A stretch of DNA of 64,000 bases. It comes from Hyphomicrobiales bacterium (lineage in GTDB: Bacteria; Pseudomonadota; Alphaproteobacteria; Parvibaculales; Parvibaculaceae). Positions 36,929 to 46,051 of the stretch are shown here, piece by piece. Numbering within the stretch: position 1 is the stretch's first letter; each line of letters opens with the position of its first letter. The stretch covers positions 62,001 through 126,000 of the forward strand of contig WGND01000011.1 in the NCBI GenBank assembly GCA_016124805.1. The letters are read 5' to 3'. The position numbers were made by a program, and so were the translations under genes. The notes beneath the pieces were generated by a model. It searched no databases, had not been told where the DNA came from, and saw only the letters and a list, made by a program, of their open reading frames with translations.

Positions 36929-37040
36929 AATGATACCGTATTGAGCGTCGCCAGTTTTTTCGAAGCAGTTTCCGGAAGCCGTTGCCGGCAACAGCCGTCA
37001 AGCGGCAGTCTCGTTGCACCTTCGACCTGATGGCTGAACT

Positions 37041-37958
37041 TCAGGAGACGCCGATGATCTCATTCATTTTGGCGCGATCAATCTTCAGCGGGTCGCCACC
37101 TGCTTTCGTGAAGCGTCGCCAGGCAACGGCAATCCGGTTCTGCCTTGTCGTTGCCAGCGGATGATGGCGCGGATGATATGTACGCGAGAAAGTGGGCAGG
37201 CAGTGCCAGAACATTTTTGAAAGCGTTGAGACCAGGAACCAGACTGTTGTGGTGGCCGAGGGCAGGCTGTTCATCAGGCCTTCTTCCCTGCACATATGCA
37301 GATAGGCCGTCTTGACCTCCAGTGCGATATGGGTGAGCGCTTTCAGGATCATATATTTGCGATACCACTCATCGGTGCCATAAAGGTTTTTATAGACCTC
37401 GAAGGCGACCGCGCCATGTTCGACTTCCTCAACCTGATGCCAGACCCACATGGCTTTCATGGTGGGCTCGGACTCGCTCATCCATTCTTCGTAATTGGCC
37501 AGAATGATCATGCCGGCCAGAAAGGTGAAGGTCTCATAGCCCGCTGTGAAGCCGACCAGCTGCTTGAGTGTGTCGGTTCCGGCGCGCTCGGCAAAATCGT
37601 CTCTTGCGCGCATTTCGAGTGCGTCGATCTTCGGGTAGCGGCGGGCCATGACACGATTGAACTCAATGAAATTTTTTGCGTGATGGGCCTCCTGTCCGAT
37701 AATGGCGGAGATGTCGGCCAGCAGCGCTGCGTCTCTGACATGCTTCTTGGCCATGGACATGGAGCGGATCAGATAGCGTTCGAAATAGGGCACATGGACG
37801 CTGAAGGCATTCATGAAGATGGAAAATCGGGGATGTGACTGGCTCCAGATAACGGCATCCGTATTGAGCGCGCCAGACTTGAATTCGAGCGGACGGACGG
37901 GGAAATCATCCATCGGATGTTCGAAATCGGCATCGTCAACAATTCTGGATCTGGCCAT
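37041..37958 (-). CDS. PF10118-family protein with ferritin-like di-metal signature
   Basis: A 305-residue protein of the family annotated as predicted metal-dependent hydrolase (PF10118/COG3687). In helices 1 to 4 it shows Glu60 (PYFERYL), Glu90-xx-His93 (GQEAHH), Glu142 (GYETF) and Glu178-xx-His181 (EEVEH). This 4-Glu/2-His spacing is the ligand set of diiron-carboxylate proteins such as ribonucleotide reductase R2 and diiron oxygenases. An oxidative role is therefore at least as likely as hydrolysis. A C-terminal part has a hydrophobic stretch and a His-rich YHPRHHP. AGGAG six bases upstream fixes ATG 37958. It lies 65 bp behind a styrene-oxide-isomerase-like gene on the same strand. Confidence 0.8.
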   Translation of the reverse strand: MARSRIVDDADFEHPMDDFPVRPLEFKSGALNTDAVIWSQSHPRFSIFMNAFSVHVPYFERYLIRSMSMAKKHVRDAALLADISAIIGQEAHHAKNFIEFNRVMARRYPKIDALEMRARDDFAERAGTDTLKQLVGFTAGYETFTFLAGMIILANYEEWMSESEPTMKAMWVWHQVEEVEHGAVAFEVYKNLYGTDEWYRKYMILKALTHIALEVKTAYLHMCREEGLMNSLPSATTTVWFLVSTLSKMFWHCLPTFSRTYHPRHHPLATTRQNRIAVAWRRFTKAGGDPLKIDRAKMNEIIGVS

Positions 37959-38023
37959 GATCATCTCCTGATTTTGTTTCCTAAAACGCAAAGCGACAGG
38001 CACAAGAGAAAATAGTCTCGGGG

Positions 38024-38494
38024 CTATTTGGGCAGCCCGCGGAACATCACGATCACAACGGCAATCAGAATGAAGGCGCCGACAAAGGCCGGCGAAAAGG
38101 CCAGCACACCGGCCCAGTTTCCTTCGCCCAGCACATTGTCACCGAGCGTGATGCCGTGATTGGGGGCAAAGACCCCGAAGACATAAAAGGCGGCATTGCC
38201 CCAAATGGCAGCAATGGTCCCGTAACAGACGAATTTCTTTGCGCCTTCGGTGAGCGTCAGATGGCTAAGGGCAAGGGCGAAAATGATGGCCATCAGGCCG
38301 TTCATCAGATTGCCCACATGCACCGCACGCCATTGCGATGCGTTGCCCGGGATTTGATAGTCGATATTGAAGGGCAGGGGTGAGAGTGAAATCATGCCGA
38401 GCATGCTGAAAATCAGGAAGAAACCGCCGATCAATCCGAGAAGGACGATGGCAAGGCCATTTTTAAGCATCAGTCGCTGGTAATTGGCTGGCAT
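38024..38494 (-). CDS. Styrene-oxide-isomerase-like integral membrane protein
   Basis: A 156-residue protein with four hydrophobic segments. Its VHVGNLMNG, WGNAAFYVFG and FAPNHGITLGDN stretches resemble what I recall of StyC, the membrane isomerase that turns styrene oxide into phenylacetaldehyde with a heme b cofactor. The recalled key residues His58, Asn64 and Tyr103 of StyC correspond in spacing to His59, Asn65 and Tyr104 here, while the recalled Asp95 appears as Ala. No styrene mono-oxygenase genes are near. It is first in a probable two-gene unit with the PF10118 gene. Family membership is by memory, so moderate confidence. Confidence 0.6.
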   Translation of the reverse strand: MPANYQRLMLKNGLAIVLLGLIGGFFLIFSMLGMISLSPLPFNIDYQIPGNASQWRAVHVGNLMNGLMAIIFALALSHLTLTEGAKKFVCYGTIAAIWGNAAFYVFGVFAPNHGITLGDNVLGEGNWAGVLAFSPAFVGAFILIAVVIVMFRGLPK

Positions 38495-38904
38495 GGTTGA
38501 TCCCCCTTTGCGGCCATGAACCTCTTTTTGATCCTTTATCTGAGGTTCTGGTCGTCTGTTTGTTGCTTCACGTTCATTCGCGTGATTTTCGACGTTTTAG
38601 CATGATTGCGTCTGGTGGTGTAAGGCTGGATTTGATCTCACAGGATATTGAATCAGTGCGCTGATAATTTCTCATATTTTTTCGAAGTCCTGCGAGCAGT
38701 CCCGGTCGCGCTTGAATCGTCAGGCGGTAGATTGTGTCGAAATGCTCAGATAACGGACAAAATGAGGTGATTTAGGCATGTTTTTTCTACTTAAAATAGC
38801 CTTTTCATCAACGCAATCTCATCACATTTCATCGCAACCATGCCGACCTTGCCGTTCCCCAAGGCAAATATGCCTCATCGGGCATATTCAAACGGAAGGA
38901 CTAA
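38495..38904. other. Intergenic region between divergent membrane-protein and SYLF genes
   Basis: About 410 bases without a credible gene; it should hold both promoters. An AACCTC/GAGGTT inverted repeat (38519-38547) lies just upstream of the isomerase-like gene, and a perfect 8-base stem lies directly before the SYLF ribosome site. The part from about 38600 is AT-richer. No RNA gene was recognised. Confidence 0.5.
38867..38888 (+). promoter_or_regulatory. Stem-loop in the SYLF gene leader
   Basis: AATATGCC (38867-38874) pairs perfectly with GGCATATT (38881-38888) around TCATCG. It ends four bases before the GGAAGGA ribosome site (38893-38899) of the SYLF gene. An RNA-level control of translation or a palindromic operator are both possible. 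Confidence 0.45.
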
Positions 38905-39468
38905 ATGATGAAAACAATGAGCAAGATTATAGCAGCTGCCATGTTTGCGACCGCGTCACTGACGCTGCCCACCATGGTTACGGCTGCCAACGCAGCGACG
39001 TCGGCTGATCTCGATAAGGATTCCCGTCAGGCGCTGGAACAGCTTTACAGCACCAATGAAACAGCCAAGGTGCTTTCGCAATCTGCCAAGGCCATTCTGG
39101 TATTCCCCAATGTGGTGAAAGCCGGACTGGTTTTCGGTGGCGCCTATGGTGAAGGCGAGCTGATCAAGAATGGCGTCGTGGTGGATTACTACAACTCCTT
39201 CACGGGATCATGGGGTCTGCAGGCTGGTGCCCAGTCTTATGGCTATGTCGTTTTCCTCATGACCGACAAGGCCGTGAAATATCTTGATGAGACATCGGGC
39301 TTTGAAATCGGTGTCGGCCCCACGGTGGTCCTGGTGGACGAGGGTGTTGCGAAAAACCTTTCGACATCCACGCTGAAGGATGATGCCTATGCCTTCGTCT
39401 TCAATCAACAGGGCCTGATGGCTGGTGTCAGCATTGAAGGCACCAAGATCACCAAGATCAAGCGCTAA
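38905..39468 (+). CDS. SYLF (YSC84)-domain lipid-binding exported protein
   Basis: A 187-residue protein with a signal peptide (KIIAAAMFATASLTLPTMVTAANA) and a SYLF domain over most of the rest: [46 protein letters not shown] and the end QQGLMAGVSIEGTKITKI are hallmarks. SYLF domains bind membranes and phosphoinositides in eukaryotes; bacterial exported forms are uncharacterised. GGAAGGA lies 5 bases before the ATG, and a perfect stem-loop just before that. A terminator follows the stop. Confidence 0.88.
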   Translation: MMKTMSKIIAAAMFATASLTLPTMVTAANAATSADLDKDSRQALEQLYSTNETAKVLSQSAKAILVFPNVVKAGLVFGGAYGEGELIKNGVVVDYYNSFTGSWGLQAGAQSYGYVVFLMTDKAVKYLDETSGFEIGVGPTVVLVDEGVAKNLSTSTLKDDAYAFVFNQQGLMAGVSIEGTKITKIKR

Positions 39469-39781
39469 CAGCGCCAACTGCCAAACGGAAAGCCGGGCGT
39501 CCAAAGCGCCCGGCTTCTTCATATTTGTTCTCTGGCCTTATGATTCATTTTGCTGCATCCGGCTTTTGACCTCGGCAGTTTTGGCTGTCGCTAGCCGCAT
39601 GGCTGCGGCCTTTGCGCGCTGAGACAAGAAATGGCGTTTTGGCGTCAATGAATTGAATTCCGGCTCGGATATCCTATCTGTAAGGCATAACCCAAGGGCA
39701 AAAAATTGACATGTTTGGTCTCTATGACCAATGGCATGCCGTTTTTTGTTTCTGTTTTCCGAATTCAATAGAGGTACACGC
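39469..39781. other. Intergenic region before sodB
   Basis: About 310 bases. It begins with the SYLF terminator; the rest has no credible gene on either strand and should contain the sodB promoter. A short GGCATGCC palindrome lies at 39732-39739, just before a run of T residues. No Fur-box match was recognised by eye. Confidence 0.45.
39490..39520 (+). terminator. Rho-independent terminator after the SYLF gene
   Basis: AAGCCGGGCG (39490-39499) and CGCCCGGCTT (39507-39516) form a perfect 10-bp stem with a 7-base loop, followed by a CTTC tail. It starts 21 bases after the stop codon. Confidence 0.8.
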
Positions 39782-40375
39782 ATGTCTTTTACGCTTCCCG
39801 AGCTTCCCTTCGCTGCCGATGCCCTCGCGCCCCATATGTCGAAAGACACGCTTGATCTGCATCATGGCAAACATCACCGCGGCTATGTCGCCAAGCTTGT
39901 GGACATGACGAAAGACACCCCCCTGGCGAGCAAGTCTGTGGAAGAAATCGTCCGTGCGACTTATGGCAAGGATGACCAGAAGGGCATTTTCAATAATGCC
40001 GCCCAGCACTGGAATCACTCTTTCTTCTGGCAGTCCCTCACGCCCAAGAAGCAGGAAGTTCCCAAGGTGCTGGCCGATGCGATCAGCAAGGCCTTCGGCG
40101 ATGTTGAAACCTTCAAGACGAAATTTGTTGAGGCCGGTGCGGGCCAGTTCGGCAGTGGCTGGGTCTGGCTTGTTCAGGGCAAGGATGGCCTGAGCATCGT
40201 CACCACCGGCAATGCGGATACGCCGATCGCGCATGACCAGAAGCCGCTTCTGGTCTGCGATGTTTGGGAACATGCCTATTATGTCGACTATCAGAACCGT
40301 CGCCCAGATTATCTGAAGGTCTTTGTCGACCAGCTTGCCAATTGGGAACATGCCGCAGAACTTCTTGCGAAGTAA
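39782..40375 (+). CDS. sodB: Superoxide dismutase (Fe type)
   Basis: A 197-residue protein with the metal ligands of Fe/Mn-SOD: His in LDLHHGKHH, His in AAQHWNHSFFW, and the Asp and His in DVWEHAYYVDYQNRR. The Gln of NNAAQHWNH and the GAGQFGSGW segment point to the iron form. It converts superoxide to oxygen and peroxide in the cytoplasm; there is no signal peptide. The ATG at 39782 is preceded by AGAGGT. The arsC-like gene follows by about 107 bp. Confidence 0.93.
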   Translation: MSFTLPELPFAADALAPHMSKDTLDLHHGKHHRGYVAKLVDMTKDTPLASKSVEEIVRATYGKDDQKGIFNNAAQHWNHSFFWQSLTPKKQEVPKVLADAISKAFGDVETFKTKFVEAGAGQFGSGWVWLVQGKDGLSIVTTGNADTPIAHDQKPLLVCDVWEHAYYVDYQNRRPDYLKVFVDQLANWEHAAELLAK

Positions 40376-40482
40376 TCCATTCTGCGTATCTTTCGCTTGT
40401 TGACGACGGCGGGTTCGGTAACGGACCTGCCGTTCTCTTATGGGCACATGCCCGAGCTGATTTTCCAGACCGAGGCCCCGTC

Positions 40483-40905
40483 ATGACCATTGTCATCCAT
40501 CACAATCCCGATTGCGGTACATCGCGCAATGTATTGGCGATCATCAAGGCTTCGGGCGAGACACCGGTCGTGATTGAATATCTCAAGACGGGCTGGACGC
40601 GGCCTCAGCTGCAGGCGCTCTTTGCCGCGGCAGATCTGACACCGCGCGAGGCCATGCGCGAGAAGCGCTCACCGGCTGCCGAGCTTGGCTTGCTGGAAGA
40701 GGGTGTGACTGATGAGGCCATTCTTGAGGCCATGCTCGTCCATCCCCTACTCGTCAACCGGCCAATTGTCTGTTCGCCCAAGGGCGTGCGTCTCTGCCGT
40801 CCCAGCGAATTGGTGCTGGACCTGCTCGACAGGCTGCCGCCCGGTCCTTACGCGAAGGAAGATGGCGAATTGCTGATTGACGCGAACGGCAAGCGCGTCG
40901 TCTGA
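40483..40905 (+). CDS. arsC: Arsenate reductase (glutaredoxin-dependent)
   Basis: A 140-residue protein with the catalytic Cys in NPDCGTSRN and the three anion-binding Arg positions near REK, NRPIV and LCRPSE, as in plasmid R773 ArsC. It reduces arsenate to arsenite using glutathione and glutaredoxin. No arsR, arsB or acr3 gene is adjacent, so this is an orphan copy next to sodB. The frame is open upstream into sodB; homology starts at ATG 40483. Confidence 0.9.
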   Translation: MTIVIHHNPDCGTSRNVLAIIKASGETPVVIEYLKTGWTRPQLQALFAAADLTPREAMREKRSPAAELGLLEEGVTDEAILEAMLVHPLLVNRPIVCSPKGVRLCRPSELVLDLLDRLPPGPYAKEDGELLIDANGKRVV

Positions 40906-40918
40906 CGCTCCATAAGTC

Positions 40919-43030
40919 TCAGCGCTTGTTCGCCATCACGCCTTTGGTGGTGAATTTCTGCGTCTTGTGCTTCTTGCCCAGACGCTTGCCTTCGCCGCCC
41001 GAGCCGCCTGTGCCGGCAGGCTGCCAGTTGGGGATCAGGTGCTTCTTGCCATTGCCGATCAGATCGGCGCGGCCCATTTTTTTCAGCGCCTCGCGCAGCA
41101 GAGGCCAGTTCTCGGCGTCGTGATAGCGCAGGAACGCCTTGTGCAACCGGCGCTGTTTCAGCCCCTTGATCGTCTCGACATTTTCAGAGGCCCCGCGCCG
41201 CACCGCGCGCAGCGGATTCTTGCCGGAGTGATACATGGCCGTTGCCAGCGCCATGGGCGAGGGCAGGAAGGTTTGCACCTGATCGGCCCGGTAGCTGTTT
41301 TTCTTCAGCCACAGTGCCAGGTTCATCATGTCCTCGTCAGAGGTGCCGGGATGGGCGGCGATGAAATAGGGGATCAGGAAATATTCCTTGCCCGCTTTCT
41401 TGGCGGCGTCGTCAAACATCTTCTTGAAGCGGTCATAAGTGCCGATGCCCGGCTTCATCATCTTGGTCAGCGGGCCGTCTTCGGTGTGCTCGGGCGCAAT
41501 CTTCAGATAGCCGCCCACATGATGCGTCACCAGTTCCTTGACATAGGTAGGGCTCTCTACCGCCAGATCGTAGCGCACGCCGGAGGCGACCATGATCTTC
41601 TTGATGCCGGGCAGTTCGCGCGCCTTGCGATAAAGGCCGATCAGCGATTCATGGCTCGTATTCAGATTGGGGCAGATGCCGGGATAGACGCAGGACGGGC
41701 GGCGGCAGAGTGATTCCGTGCGTTTGTCCTTGCAGGCCATGCGATACATGTTGGCCGTGGGGCCGCCAATGTCGGAGATGATGCCGGTAAAACCCGGCAC
41801 CGTGTCGCGCACGGTCTCGATTTCCTTGAGGATCGATTCTTCCGACCGGCTCTGGATGATGCGGCCTTCATGCTCCGTGATCGAGCAGAAGGAGCAGCCG
41901 CCAAAGCAGCCGCGCATGATCGTCACCGAGAAACGGATCATCTCCCAGGCGGGAATTTTGGCATCTTCATAGGAGGGATGCGGCGCGCGCGCATAGGGCA
42001 GGTCATAGACCCCGTCCATTTCCTCGGTCGTCAGCGGAATGGGGGGCGGTGTGACCCACAGCTCCTGCGTGCCATGGTTTTGCACCAGCGCGCGGGCATT
42101 GCCGGGATTGCTTTCGCGGTGAAGCACGCGCGAGGCGCGGGCATAGGATTCCGGATCGCTGGCGACCTGCGCATAGGAAGGCAGACGGATGACGGTCTGT
42201 TCGTTGGAGACGCGGCCGCCTTCATCGCCGGAGTCGAGATCATCGGCATGGGCTTCGGTCCAGCCTTCGGGCACGGCGGATTTCGTCACCGCGACGCCAC
42301 GTATGTCATCAAGCTCGGCGGGCTTGTCGCCCTTGGCCATGCGGTGGGTCACTTCCACCACCGCGCGTTCGGCATTGCCGTAAAGCAGAATGTCGGCCTT
42401 GGCATCGACGAGGATCGAGCGGCGCACCTTGTCGGACCAGTAGTCATAATGCGCGATACGGCGCAGCGAGCTTTCAATGCCGCCCAGCACGATGGGCACA
42501 TTCTTGTAGGCTTCGCGGCAGCGCTGCGCATAGACGATGGTGGAGCGGTCGGGGCGCGCGCCGCCGCCGCCGCCGGGCGTGTAGCTGTCATTATGGCGCA
42601 GGCGACGGTCCGCCGTGTAGCGGTTCACCATGCTGTCCATATTGCCGCCGGTCACACCGAAATAGAGATTGGGCTTGCCCAGCACCTTGAAGGGCTCGGC
42701 GCTCTGCCAGTCGGGCTGGGAAATAATGCCGACGCGGAAGCCCTGGGATTCGAGCAGACGCCCGATAATAGCCATACCAAAGCTGGGGTGATCGACATAG
42801 GCATCGCCCGTGACGAGGATCACATCGCAGCTGTCCCAGCCCAGCAGGTCCATTTCCGCCCGCGACATGGGGAGAAATGGCGCCACGCCAAAACGATGGG
42901 CCCAGTATTTCTTGTAAGAAAAAAGTGGTTTCGGTGTCATGTCCATGGGCGGAACATGCGGATGAAAGTCCCACGCGTCAACTGCGACTTGCATTGTTTG
43001 AAACAGCCTGTTCGGGGGGGCATGTGGCAC
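40919..43030 (-). CDS. YgiQ-family radical SAM protein
   Basis: A 703-residue protein. The radical-SAM cluster Cys are in [10 protein letters not shown] (CxxxCxxC), with a further Cys group in [14 protein letters not shown]. The N-terminal part carries the YgiQ-specific region, starting around [19 protein letters not shown], and a basic Gly/Lys tail ends the protein. YgiQ-family members are widespread and of unproven substrate. The exact start is unclear (43030, or ATGs 42994, 42946 or 42940); the conserved part begins near residue 30. It is divergent from the autotransporter gene. Confidence 0.9.
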   Translation of the reverse strand: MPHAPPNRLFQTMQVAVDAWDFHPHVPPMDMTPKPLFSYKKYWAHRFGVAPFLPMSRAEMDLLGWDSCDVILVTGDAYVDHPSFGMAIIGRLLESQGFRVGIISQPDWQSAEPFKVLGKPNLYFGVTGGNMDSMVNRYTADRRLRHNDSYTPGGGGGARPDRSTIVYAQRCREAYKNVPIVLGGIESSLRRIAHYDYWSDKVRRSILVDAKADILLYGNAERAVVEVTHRMAKGDKPAELDDIRGVAVTKSAVPEGWTEAHADDLDSGDEGGRVSNEQTVIRLPSYAQVASDPESYARASRVLHRESNPGNARALVQNHGTQELWVTPPPIPLTTEEMDGVYDLPYARAPHPSYEDAKIPAWEMIRFSVTIMRGCFGGCSFCSITEHEGRIIQSRSEESILKEIETVRDTVPGFTGIISDIGGPTANMYRMACKDKRTESLCRRPSCVYPGICPNLNTSHESLIGLYRKARELPGIKKIMVASGVRYDLAVESPTYVKELVTHHVGGYLKIAPEHTEDGPLTKMMKPGIGTYDRFKKMFDDAAKKAGKEYFLIPYFIAAHPGTSDEDMMNLALWLKKNSYRADQVQTFLPSPMALATAMYHSGKNPLRAVRRGASENVETIKGLKQRRLHKAFLRYHDAENWPLLREALKKMGRADLIGNGKKHLIPNWQPAGTGGSGGEGKRLGKKHKTQKFTTKGVMANKR

Positions 43031-43166
43031 ATCTTCCAGGATCAGGTGACTTCAAACGTTTAAAACACCGGAATCCTCATTTTCCCGCGTGGATGGATAG
43101 TCGTTAACGGGTCAATGGCTTTGAGCCGACCGGAAACGAACCGATCTTTTTCCTCGGGGGTTCTCA

Positions 43167-46007
43167 ATGCCACTTTCGGTCGACCGACCCATGTCGGTGT
43201 TTGTGCGTGTCTGCTTTTCATTTCTTTTCCTGTTGCTCGGTTCAGTGCCCCTGATGGCTGGTGACCTGACTGTTTCGGGCGCGAGAACGGCACCGGTCGT
43301 TACGTCCAACGCTGATGGCAGTGGTTCGGGCGATGTGGGTGTGACATCGAGCGGCTCCATCACCATTGATGCCAACGAGGTGGCTATCACGGTCGACAGT
43401 GACAACAGTGTTGATAATGAAGGCATTATCTACGCCACGAGTGACGTGAACGAGACAGGTATCCTTGTCTCTGCTGACACAACCGGCTCCATAGCAAATG
43501 ATGGTGGTATCTATACCGGGGCAGCTGGTGATGCTGATTCAGCAGGTACCGTCACGGACGCCGTTATTGGTGGCCCGACCATCCAGATCAACAAAAGTGT
43601 CGGGGGCGGGATCAAGAACACTGGCTATCTTACCAGCTATGGCCCGCTCAATATCGTCATCGGCACGGACAGCGTGTCGCCGAGCGATATTTCCATCGGC
43701 GATGTCGGGACAGGCATCAATGCCTATGGCTTCATAAATGAAGAGGGCACCATCACGGCCTATGGCGGCAATAGCGGGGATGATGTCATGCTTTTTCGCA
43801 TCTATAGCGATACGGGCTACACAACCGATCTTGGAGGCGGCCTGGAAAATTACGGCAGCGGTGCCAGCATGAAAGCGATCGCTTATGATGCCAATGCCAT
43901 CGCCATCAGCATTGGCGACAACGCCTATGTGGCGGAGATCAACAATTTTGATGATGATCTGGATGACAGCAGTGCCACAATAATTGGCGCCTATAGCTAT
44001 ATGTCCACGGGTGGGGGCGATGCTGTAGTCATTGATGTGGACGCCCTCGGTGTCCTTGACCTCGTCTCCAATAACAGCCTGCTTTATGCCTATAATGAAA
44101 ATGGAGACTATGACGCTATCGTACTGCGCACGGCATCGGCGTCGGCAACAACGATTGACAATTCGGGTACATTGCAGGCCCAGCTTTCTGATGAGGGGAC
44201 GGGCCGGGCTATTGTTATCGATGCGACGGCTGCCTCCGGTGATCTCATCATCAGCAATAGCGGTGAAGATGCCCTGATTTATGCTGAAGACTCCAGCGAC
44301 AGCACGGCGACGGATCGGACCTACGCGCTATATGCGACGGGCTCGGCGAGCAACATCACCATTAACAATTCCGATGATGCTGAAATCTATGGCGATCTTT
44401 ATTTTGGTGATGGTGATGATGCGCTGAATGTGACCGGTGGTATCGTTACAGGCAATCTCGATTTCGGCAGCGGCACCAATTCCGTCTCGCTTTCCGGCGG
44501 CAGCACATTGGAGGCAAGCAACGAACTCACGACAGGTACGCTTGATCTCTATGTGGATGATGCAACGCTGATTGTGAACACCAATACCTTTGAGGCGACA
44601 ACGGCGACATTCTCTTCCGATGCGACGCTTGCCGTTTCTGTCGATGACGACGGCGTCACAAGCGGTACGCTTTACACGACCGGGACAACAACACTTGCAA
44701 ATGGCACGACGATCGACGTCAATTTTGAAAGCTATGTCATTGATGATGCAACCGTGACACTTGTTGATGCAGGCACTCTTGATCTGCTTGGCGGTGTGTC
44801 CGGTCTTGATGTGACATCATCAATCATCGGCTATGACGCCGTTTTGCAGGTCGTTTCAGGCTCCACAGAGCAGTTGCAGCTTGGCTTTTCGCGCATGACC
44901 GCTGCCGAGCTTGGCTACACCAATAATCTTGCAGTGGTTTACGCTGCCGCTGCGCAGGCTCTCGCGACGGATGATGAATTGGGAAGTGCAGTTGGTAATG
45001 TCGGCAGTGAGGCTGAGCTGAAGGCGGCTTATGAACAGCTGGTGCCGGATATGACAGGTGCACATGAAGACACCGCTATCAGGTTGCAGGATATCACCAG
45101 CAGCCAGATCAGCACGCGCCTGGCTCTGTTTCGTTCCAACGGGCAGTCAGCTGCTTTGAAGGGTCGCGGTATCGGCTATGGCAAGACGTTCTGGGCGCAG
45201 GAATATATCAATTCCGATACCAGCGATGCCGGCGCCAACTCGCAAAGCTATGATGGCACGACGGTCGGCTTCACCTTTGGCTTTGATAATCGTGACTCGA
45301 ATGGAGACATCAGGGGCTTTGCCTTCACCATCAGTACGCATGGCTATGATACAGATTACACCGATGCGCAAAACTCCGTGAAAAGCTATGCCCTGAGCTA
45401 TTATCGTTCCTTCAACCGCGGCCCTGCCTTCATCGATCTGGTTTCGCAGATCGCCTATAACAGCTACGAGGGGAATCGTGACGTTGTGATCGGTGATGTT
45501 TCGCGCAATGCAGAATATGCCTCAAATGGCTATCAGGGCGGCTTGTCAGGTCAGCTTGGCTATAGCGCGGCGCTGGGACGATTTTCCCTGCAGCCGAGCC
45601 TTGGGGCTTCCTATGTCTATCTCACGCAGGGCAGCTATGACGAGGCGGGTGGAGGAGACGGTGTGGATATGCATGTGGAGGCGGATGCCTTCCATTCCCT
45701 GCTGACCAATGCGGACTTGAAACTTCAGGCGCGTTTTGGGGGAGAGCAATCGCAGCTTTTCACCTATGTCAACATGGGGTGGTCACATCAGCTGCTGGAA
45801 GCGACACCACAAAGCGAAGCAAGTTTTCTGTCAACTGGCACCAGCATGACGCTCAAGGCAGATGAATATGACAAGGACACGCTGCATGGCGGTGTCGGCT
45901 TCTCGATCAATAACGGCTGGTCGCGTCTGGGGCTTGATTATCGTGCCCAGGTTGGCGACAGCCTCCTGTCCCATCAGGCGACGGCGAGCGCCACTTTGAT
46001 ATTCTAG
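43167..46007 (+). CDS. Autotransporter with acidic repetitive passenger
   Basis: A 946-residue type V secretion protein. After a signal peptide (VFVRVCFSFLFLLLGSVPLMAG) comes a passenger of about 600 residues rich in Asp, Gly, Ser, Thr and Asn with irregular repeats such as TIDNSG and ITINNSDDAEIYGD, a beta-helix pattern. The last 270 residues (from about GKTFWAQEY) form the outer-membrane beta-barrel, ending in the aromatic residue of ATASATLIF. No protease or lipase motif was seen, so an adhesin or surface-layer role is likeliest. The start may be ATG 43191. A terminator separates it from the convergent bdhA. Confidence 0.88.
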   Translation: MPLSVDRPMSVFVRVCFSFLFLLLGSVPLMAGDLTVSGARTAPVVTSNADGSGSGDVGVTSSGSITIDANEVAITVDSDNSVDNEGIIYATSDVNETGILVSADTTGSIANDGGIYTGAAGDADSAGTVTDAVIGGPTIQINKSVGGGIKNTGYLTSYGPLNIVIGTDSVSPSDISIGDVGTGINAYGFINEEGTITAYGGNSGDDVMLFRIYSDTGYTTDLGGGLENYGSGASMKAIAYDANAIAISIGDNAYVAEINNFDDDLDDSSATIIGAYSYMSTGGGDAVVIDVDALGVLDLVSNNSLLYAYNENGDYDAIVLRTASASATTIDNSGTLQAQLSDEGTGRAIVIDATAASGDLIISNSGEDALIYAEDSSDSTATDRTYALYATGSASNITINNSDDAEIYGDLYFGDGDDALNVTGGIVTGNLDFGSGTNSVSLSGGSTLEASNELTTGTLDLYVDDATLIVNTNTFEATTATFSSDATLAVSVDDDGVTSGTLYTTGTTTLANGTTIDVNFESYVIDDATVTLVDAGTLDLLGGVSGLDVTSSIIGYDAVLQVVSGSTEQLQLGFSRMTAAELGYTNNLAVVYAAAAQALATDDELGSAVGNVGSEAELKAAYEQLVPDMTGAHEDTAIRLQDITSSQISTRLALFRSNGQSAALKGRGIGYGKTFWAQEYINSDTSDAGANSQSYDGTTVGFTFGFDNRDSNGDIRGFAFTISTHGYDTDYTDAQNSVKSYALSYYRSFNRGPAFIDLVSQIAYNSYEGNRDVVIGDVSRNAEYASNGYQGGLSGQLGYSAALGRFSLQPSLGASYVYLTQGSYDEAGGGDGVDMHVEADAFHSLLTNADLKLQARFGGEQSQLFTYVNMGWSHQLLEATPQSEASFLSTGTSMTLKADEYDKDTLHGGVGFSINNGWSRLGLDYRAQVGDSLLSHQATASATLIF

Positions 46008-46017
46008 GCGGAAAATG

Positions 46018-46050
46018 CGGGAGGGGCGCTGCTGCATCCCTTCCCGTTTG
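46018..46050. terminator. Terminator between the autotransporter and bdhA genes
   Basis: CGGGAGGGG (46018-46026) pairs with CCCTTCCCG (46038-46046), allowing one G-T wobble, and is followed by TTTGTTTATT. It lies ten bases after the autotransporter stop, between convergent genes. Confidence 0.65.
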
Positions 46051-46051
46051 T

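Noticed and set aside
34945..38900. Genomic island inserted at tRNA-Ser
   Set aside because: No integrase gene and no direct repeat of the tRNA 3' end was found downstream, so only the suggestion of a variable region remains.
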